Source: Inhella sp. (GTDB lineage Bacteria > Pseudomonadota > Gammaproteobacteria > Burkholderiales > Burkholderiaceae_C). From it: DNA of 34,262 bases. The notes under the pieces were generated by a model, which had not been told where the DNA came from, ran no database searches, and saw nothing but the letters and a program-made list of their open reading frames with translations. The position numbers were made by a program, and so were the translations under genes. Location: positions 1-34,262 of the forward strand of contig NZ_JAPZSY010000045.1 in NCBI RefSeq assembly GCF_027532025.1, written 5' to 3'. Of the stretch, positions 31,201-34,262 are shown piece by piece; positions within the stretch are counted from its first letter, which is position 1, and each line of letters begins with the position of its first letter.

Positions 31201-31827
31201 TCAGGGCGAGGACGCCGCCGCCGCTTGACGCGCGGCGTCTCGCCACACGCTGACGGCGGCGCTCAGACCCAGGGCCGCCATCAGCGTGGCCACCGCCAGG
31301 TCCGGCCAAGCCTGGCCCGTGCCGAACACGCCCAGCGCCGCCACCATGACCGCCAGGTTGCCGATGGCGTCGTTGCGAGAGCACAGCCACACCGAACGCA
31401 GGTTCGCGTCGCCCTCGCGGTAGCGATACAGCATCCAGGCCACGCCCAGGTTGGTGATCAAGGCCATCACGGCCACGCTGCCCATCAGCGGCGCGAGCGG
31501 CGGCTCTCCATCCCCCAGCCGGCTCACGGCCGAACCCAGCACCCACAGGCCCATCGCGGCCATCGACAGTGCCTTGAGCCGCGCTGCCCGCAGCCGGGCC
31601 GTGAGCGACGCCCCCAGCACCGCCAGCGTGATGGCATAGGCCATGGCATCGGCCAAGAAGTCGATGGCATCGGCCCACAAGGCCAGCGAGCCGGCCCGCC
31701 AGCCTCCGGCCAACTCGACGGCAAACATCGTGGCGTTGGCGCCGAGCGCTACCCATAGCGCGCGGCGCAAGCCCGGGGGGATCGCTGCGTTGGGGGAAGG
31801 GTGGTGGTGACCGCAGGAGGCGCTCAT
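31201..31827 (-). CDS. Short cation diffusion facilitator (CDF) family transporter
   Basis: 208 residues, about six membrane helices, no C-terminal cytoplasmic domain (full CDF proteins are about 300). The metal site in helix 2 appears as D56-x3-D60 (ADAIDFLAD), and helix 5 has RNDAIGN (D153, N157) in place of the usual HxxxD or DxxxD. A CGHHH cluster at the N-terminus may bind metal. A role in divalent metal efflux by proton antiport is inferred from family. The stop codon TCA directly follows the reductase TGA with no gap, making a TGATCA junction of convergent genes. The ribosome binding site is weak. Confidence 0.85.
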   Translation of the reverse strand: MSASCGHHHPSPNAAIPPGLRRALWVALGANATMFAVELAGGWRAGSLALWADAIDFLADAMAYAITLAVLGASLTARLRAARLKALSMAAMGLWVLGSAVSRLGDGEPPLAPLMGSVAVMALITNLGVAWMLYRYREGDANLRSVWLCSRNDAIGNLAVMVAALGVFGTGQAWPDLAVATLMAALGLSAAVSVWRDAARQAAAASSP

Positions 31828-32020
31828 GTCGGACTGAAGGGGTGCAGAGCCGCCATTGGAACCCTGGAAGTCGCCCCAGTGTCAAGCGATGTGCAGCGGT
31901 GCCTGGGCGGTGACGGGGGGCTGGGACGGCAAGCATGGGCCTCTCCACGGCATCGCGGATGCCTTGCGTCACAGCACCGGGCGACGTGCTTCAATGCCCG
32001 ACTCATCAAAGGAGCGCGGT

Positions 32021-32656
32021 GTGGAGTGGACGGTTTGGCTGGCGTTCTTTGCCGCGTCATGGGCCATCAGCCTGAGCCCGGGTGCGGGCGCGGTGGCGGC
32101 CATGAGCAGCGGCCTGAGCCACGGGTTCCGGCGCGGCTATTGGACGACGGCGGGCCTGATCCTCGGCATCTGGACCCAGGTGTTGCTGGTGGGGGTGGGC
32201 TTGGGGGCCTTGGTGGCCACCTCCACCACCTTGTTCACCGCCATCAAGTGGGCCGGTGTGGTCTACCTGGTGTACTTGGGCGTGCAGCAATGGCGCGCGC
32301 CGGCGCGGCCCATGGTGGCGGGTGACGACGGCGTGCAGGGCGGCGCTCTGGCGCGCCGGCGCGACCTGGTGCTGCGGGGCTGGATGGTCAACACCATCAA
32401 CCCCAAGGGCACGGTCTTCCTGCTGGCGGTGGTGCCCCAGTTCCTGGCCTTGGGCCAGCCGCTGGCGCCGCAGTACCTCGTCATCGCGCTCACCCTGGGC
32501 TTCACCGACCTGGTGGTGATGGGCGGCTACACCGCGTTGGCGGCCAAGGTGCTGGGGGCGCTGACGGACGTGCGCAAGATCCGCCTGCTCAACCGCGGCT
32601 TCGGCACCTTGTTCGTTGGCGCCGGCTTGCTGCTGGCCGGCGTGAAGCGAGCCTGA
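32021..32656 (+). CDS. LysE/RhtB family exporter
   Basis: 211 residues, about six membrane helices, of the RhtB/LysE amino acid and derivative exporters. Family motifs are SPGAGAVAAMSSGLSHG and VNTINPKGTVFLLAVVPQF. The GTG at 32021 has GGAG six bases upstream and gives the usual family length, so it is preferred over upstream starts that add a non-homologous leader. The exported compound is unknown. The EamA gene follows after 4 nt. Confidence 0.9.
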   Translation: MEWTVWLAFFAASWAISLSPGAGAVAAMSSGLSHGFRRGYWTTAGLILGIWTQVLLVGVGLGALVATSTTLFTAIKWAGVVYLVYLGVQQWRAPARPMVAGDDGVQGGALARRRDLVLRGWMVNTINPKGTVFLLAVVPQFLALGQPLAPQYLVIALTLGFTDLVVMGGYTALAAKVLGALTDVRKIRLLNRGFGTLFVGAGLLLAGVKRA

Positions 32657-32660
32657 CCCG

Positions 32661-33542
32661 ATGCCCACTTGGCTGCTCTTCCTGGTGCCGACGGTGATCT
32701 GGGCCAGCACCTGGCACGTCATCCTGTACCAACTGGGCACCGTGCCGGTGCTCAACTCGGTGGGCTGGCGCTTTGCCCTCGCCGCCGTGCTGATGGCCTT
32801 GCTGGCCTGGCAACAAGGGGCCAACTTGCGCTTGCCGCTGCGCATGCATGGCTGGCTGCTGGCGGCCGGGGTCATCCAATACGGCGGCAACTACTGGGGC
32901 GTGTACGAGGCCGAGCGCTACATCCCCTCCGGCCTGGTGGCGGTGCTGTTCGCGTTGATGGTGTTCGGCAACGCGCTCGGTGCCTGGTGGGCCTTCGGGC
33001 AAAAGAGCCCCCGCGCCTTCTTGATCGCCGCCTTGGGCGGCGTGGCGGGTGTGGTGATGGTGTTCTGGCCCGAGATCGCCAGCACCGGCGCGCGCCCGCA
33101 TGCGGCCTGGGGCTTGGCCATCGGCCTCTTGGCCGTGGTGGCGGCCTGCGTGGGCAACATGCTGACGCTGCACCTCACGCGCCAAGGCCTGCCGCTCATC
33201 CCGGTGCTGGCTTGGGCGATGGGCTACGGTGCGCTGTTCTTGATCGGCATGGCCGGCGTGACCGGCATCGGCTGGGCCTTCGACTGGCGGGCCCCCTACG
33301 TGCTTTCCTGGCTCTACCTGACGGTGTTTGGCACCGTCATCGCCTTCGTGCTGTACTTCAAGCTGGCGCAGCGCGAGGGTCCGGCGCGGGCAGCGCTGAT
33401 GGGGGTCGTGATCCCGGTCATCGCCTTGGGCGTCTCCGCAGTGTTGGAGGGCTGGCAGCCTACGCCGTTGGCCCTGGGTGGCATGGCGCTGTGCGTGGCG
33501 AGTGTGGCCTTGGCGCAGCGGGTGGGGGTGAGCAAGTCATGA
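32661..33542 (+). CDS. EamA/DMT family transporter
   Basis: 293 residues with ten predicted membrane helices in two EamA repeats, each about 130 residues (PTVIWASTWHVILYQLG begins the first; LAIGLLAVVAACVGNMLT the second). It belongs to the drug/metabolite transporter superfamily of exporters. It is cotranscribed with the LysE-type gene 4 nt upstream and overlaps the next gene by ATGA. Two exporters in one operon suggests linked efflux of metabolites; substrates unknown. Confidence 0.9.
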   Translation: MPTWLLFLVPTVIWASTWHVILYQLGTVPVLNSVGWRFALAAVLMALLAWQQGANLRLPLRMHGWLLAAGVIQYGGNYWGVYEAERYIPSGLVAVLFALMVFGNALGAWWAFGQKSPRAFLIAALGGVAGVVMVFWPEIASTGARPHAAWGLAIGLLAVVAACVGNMLTLHLTRQGLPLIPVLAWAMGYGALFLIGMAGVTGIGWAFDWRAPYVLSWLYLTVFGTVIAFVLYFKLAQREGPARAALMGVVIPVIALGVSAVLEGWQPTPLALGGMALCVASVALAQRVGVSKS

Positions 33543-34081
33543 GCATCAGCTTGGTGGTGGCTTGGGCCGGCAGCGCCGCGCCGACGCGCGAGAGCTGGCA
33601 GCAGCAAATCGCCGCTGCGGGCTTGCCTTTGCAGCTGGGCGAGTTGGACGAGTCCAGCGGCCTCGAGGGCTTTTGGTCGGCGGTTTGGCAGGGCCGCCCC
33701 AGCGGCTTCGATTGGCAATTGCGCCCCGCCGACGCGGACCTCGGGGGCCCGCCGGGCGGGTGCGCGGCCGTCATCGTGGGGCGTGGTGACAACACGCCTG
33801 CCGCCCTGGCCGCGGCAGCGGCCCTGGCCGAACTGATGGAGGGGACGCTGGAAGACCCCCAAGGGGGCGACACCCTGTGCGCCCACGAGGCCCTGCCCTG
33901 GGCGCGGGTTCAGATCACGGCGTGGCAGCAGGCCCAGGACGAAGGCGACGCGCCCGAATGCATCGCCGACCGCGCTTGGGGCCCTACTGGGAGCCGCACT
34001 TGGAGCCGCATGGGGCGCGTCGTCACCGGCCTGCTCATCCTGGCGCTGTTGGCCGTGGGCCTGACCTTGCTGCTGCGCTGA
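33539..34081 (+). CDS. Small tail-anchored membrane protein of unknown function
   Basis: 180 residues, start overlapping the EamA stop (ATGA), so translation is coupled. The first 150 residues are soluble and Ala/Trp rich, with SISLVVAWAGSAAPTRESWQ and FWSAVWQGRPSGFDW; the last 22 (VTGLLILALLAVGLTLLL) form one membrane helix. Family not recognised. Its place in an exporter operon gives no clear clue. Confidence 0.7.
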   Translation: MSISLVVAWAGSAAPTRESWQQQIAAAGLPLQLGELDESSGLEGFWSAVWQGRPSGFDWQLRPADADLGGPPGGCAAVIVGRGDNTPAALAAAAALAELMEGTLEDPQGGDTLCAHEALPWARVQITAWQQAQDEGDAPECIADRAWGPTGSRTWSRMGRVVTGLLILALLAVGLTLLLR

Positions 34082-34100
34082 AATGAATCGGTCCCCAGCC

Positions 34101-34139
34101 TCAACCCCCCGAGGGGCCGCTCAGAGGCTTCGGGCGGCT
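34101..34139. repeat. GC-rich intergenic repeat, second copy
   Basis: CAACCCCCCGAGGGGCCGC followed by an AGAGGC/GGGCGGC segment resembles the minus-strand reading of 10303-10340. AGCCTC (34098-34103) and GAGGCT (34124-34129) can enclose it as a stem, so it may act as a terminator for the exporter operon. Confidence 0.5.
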
Positions 34140-34178
34140 AGGAGTCTGCGCGGCAGAAGCCCAGGCCGTCGCCGAGAT

Positions 34179-34260
34179 CCCGGGGGCGACAGGCTAGGCG
34201 CTGGCGACGCCGCGTGGCGGGCTACGTCAGGAGCCGGCAACGACGCTTGTCGCCCCCGGG
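34179..34260. repeat. 13-bp inverted repeat at the window end
   Basis: CCCGGGGGCGACA (34179-34191) and TGTCGCCCCCGGG (34248-34260) are perfect complements 56 nt apart. The 120 bp around it hold no recognisable gene; identity unknown because the right flank is missing. Confidence 0.55.
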
Positions 34261-34262
34261 GC

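Noticed and set aside
1-34262. CRISPR arrays, rRNA genes, riboswitches, phage genes
   Set aside because: No regularly spaced repeat array, rRNA core sequence, known riboswitch pattern or phage structural genes were seen.

Overview
The window is high-GC DNA (GC-rich third codon positions) from a betaproteobacterium, most likely order Burkholderiales and near the Rubrivivax/Leptothrix/Ideonella/Roseateles group. This rests on a PEP-CTERM protein, the CHCC zinc-finger and YheT genes, a DUF2805 protein and the abundance of livKHMGF-type transporters. The assignment is from gene content only; no 16S rRNA or other marker was available.

Layout. (1) 1-3073: an IS1634-type insertion sequence whose left terminal repeat is the first base of the window. 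It has inserted into the 3' end of a YiiX/YaeF-like permuted papain amidase gene, and is followed by about 380 bp without a recognisable gene. (2) 3074-14968, all on the minus strand: a catabolic and uptake cluster. Read in transcription order it holds a PAS-containing sigma-54 activator, a periplasmic binding protein, two ABC ATPases, two permeases, an alpha/beta hydrolase, a 3-hydroxybutyrate dehydrogenase, a TonB-dependent receptor and a second related hydrolase. (3) 15040-18167: a DUF2805 protein, a solitary ParA ATPase, and a receiver-only response regulator followed by a GAF-histidine kinase. (4) 18122-25413: an AmpG-like MFS transporter, tRNA-Arg(CCG), a membrane-anchored cytochrome c5, a run of conserved small genes (unknown protein, YheT hydrolase, NTF2-like, CHCC zinc finger, membrane protein), a PEP-CTERM protein and radA. 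(5) 25490-31200: an unrecognised secreted protein, then an iron-type alcohol dehydrogenase and an acyl-ACP-reductase-like protein, both with Lys/Ala-rich tails. (6) 31201-34262: a short cation-efflux protein, a LysE exporter, an EamA transporter, a small membrane protein and intergenic repeats.

How the genes may work together. The best-supported system is the minus-strand cluster. Two sigma-54 -24/-12 promoters can be read directly, one before the binding-protein gene (13346-13361) and one before the TonB receptor (6189-6204). Each has, 115-180 bp upstream of the predicted transcript start, the same 12-mer TTCAGACAGCGC as the left part of an inverted repeat. This suggests that the adjacent activator controls both transcripts. 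The dehydrogenase keeps the substrate-binding residues of characterised D-3-hydroxybutyrate dehydrogenases, so the inferred role is import, hydrolysis and oxidation of 3-hydroxybutyrate or its esters/oligomers.

The second notable unit is the alcohol dehydrogenase plus reductase pair. The reductase C-terminal half resembles cyanobacterial acyl-ACP reductase, including its catalytic-cysteine region, which suggests acyl-thioester to aldehyde to alcohol chemistry. Both proteins end in histone-H1-like tails that may place them together on DNA or on polyhydroxybutyrate granules. Functions in both units are inferred, not shown.
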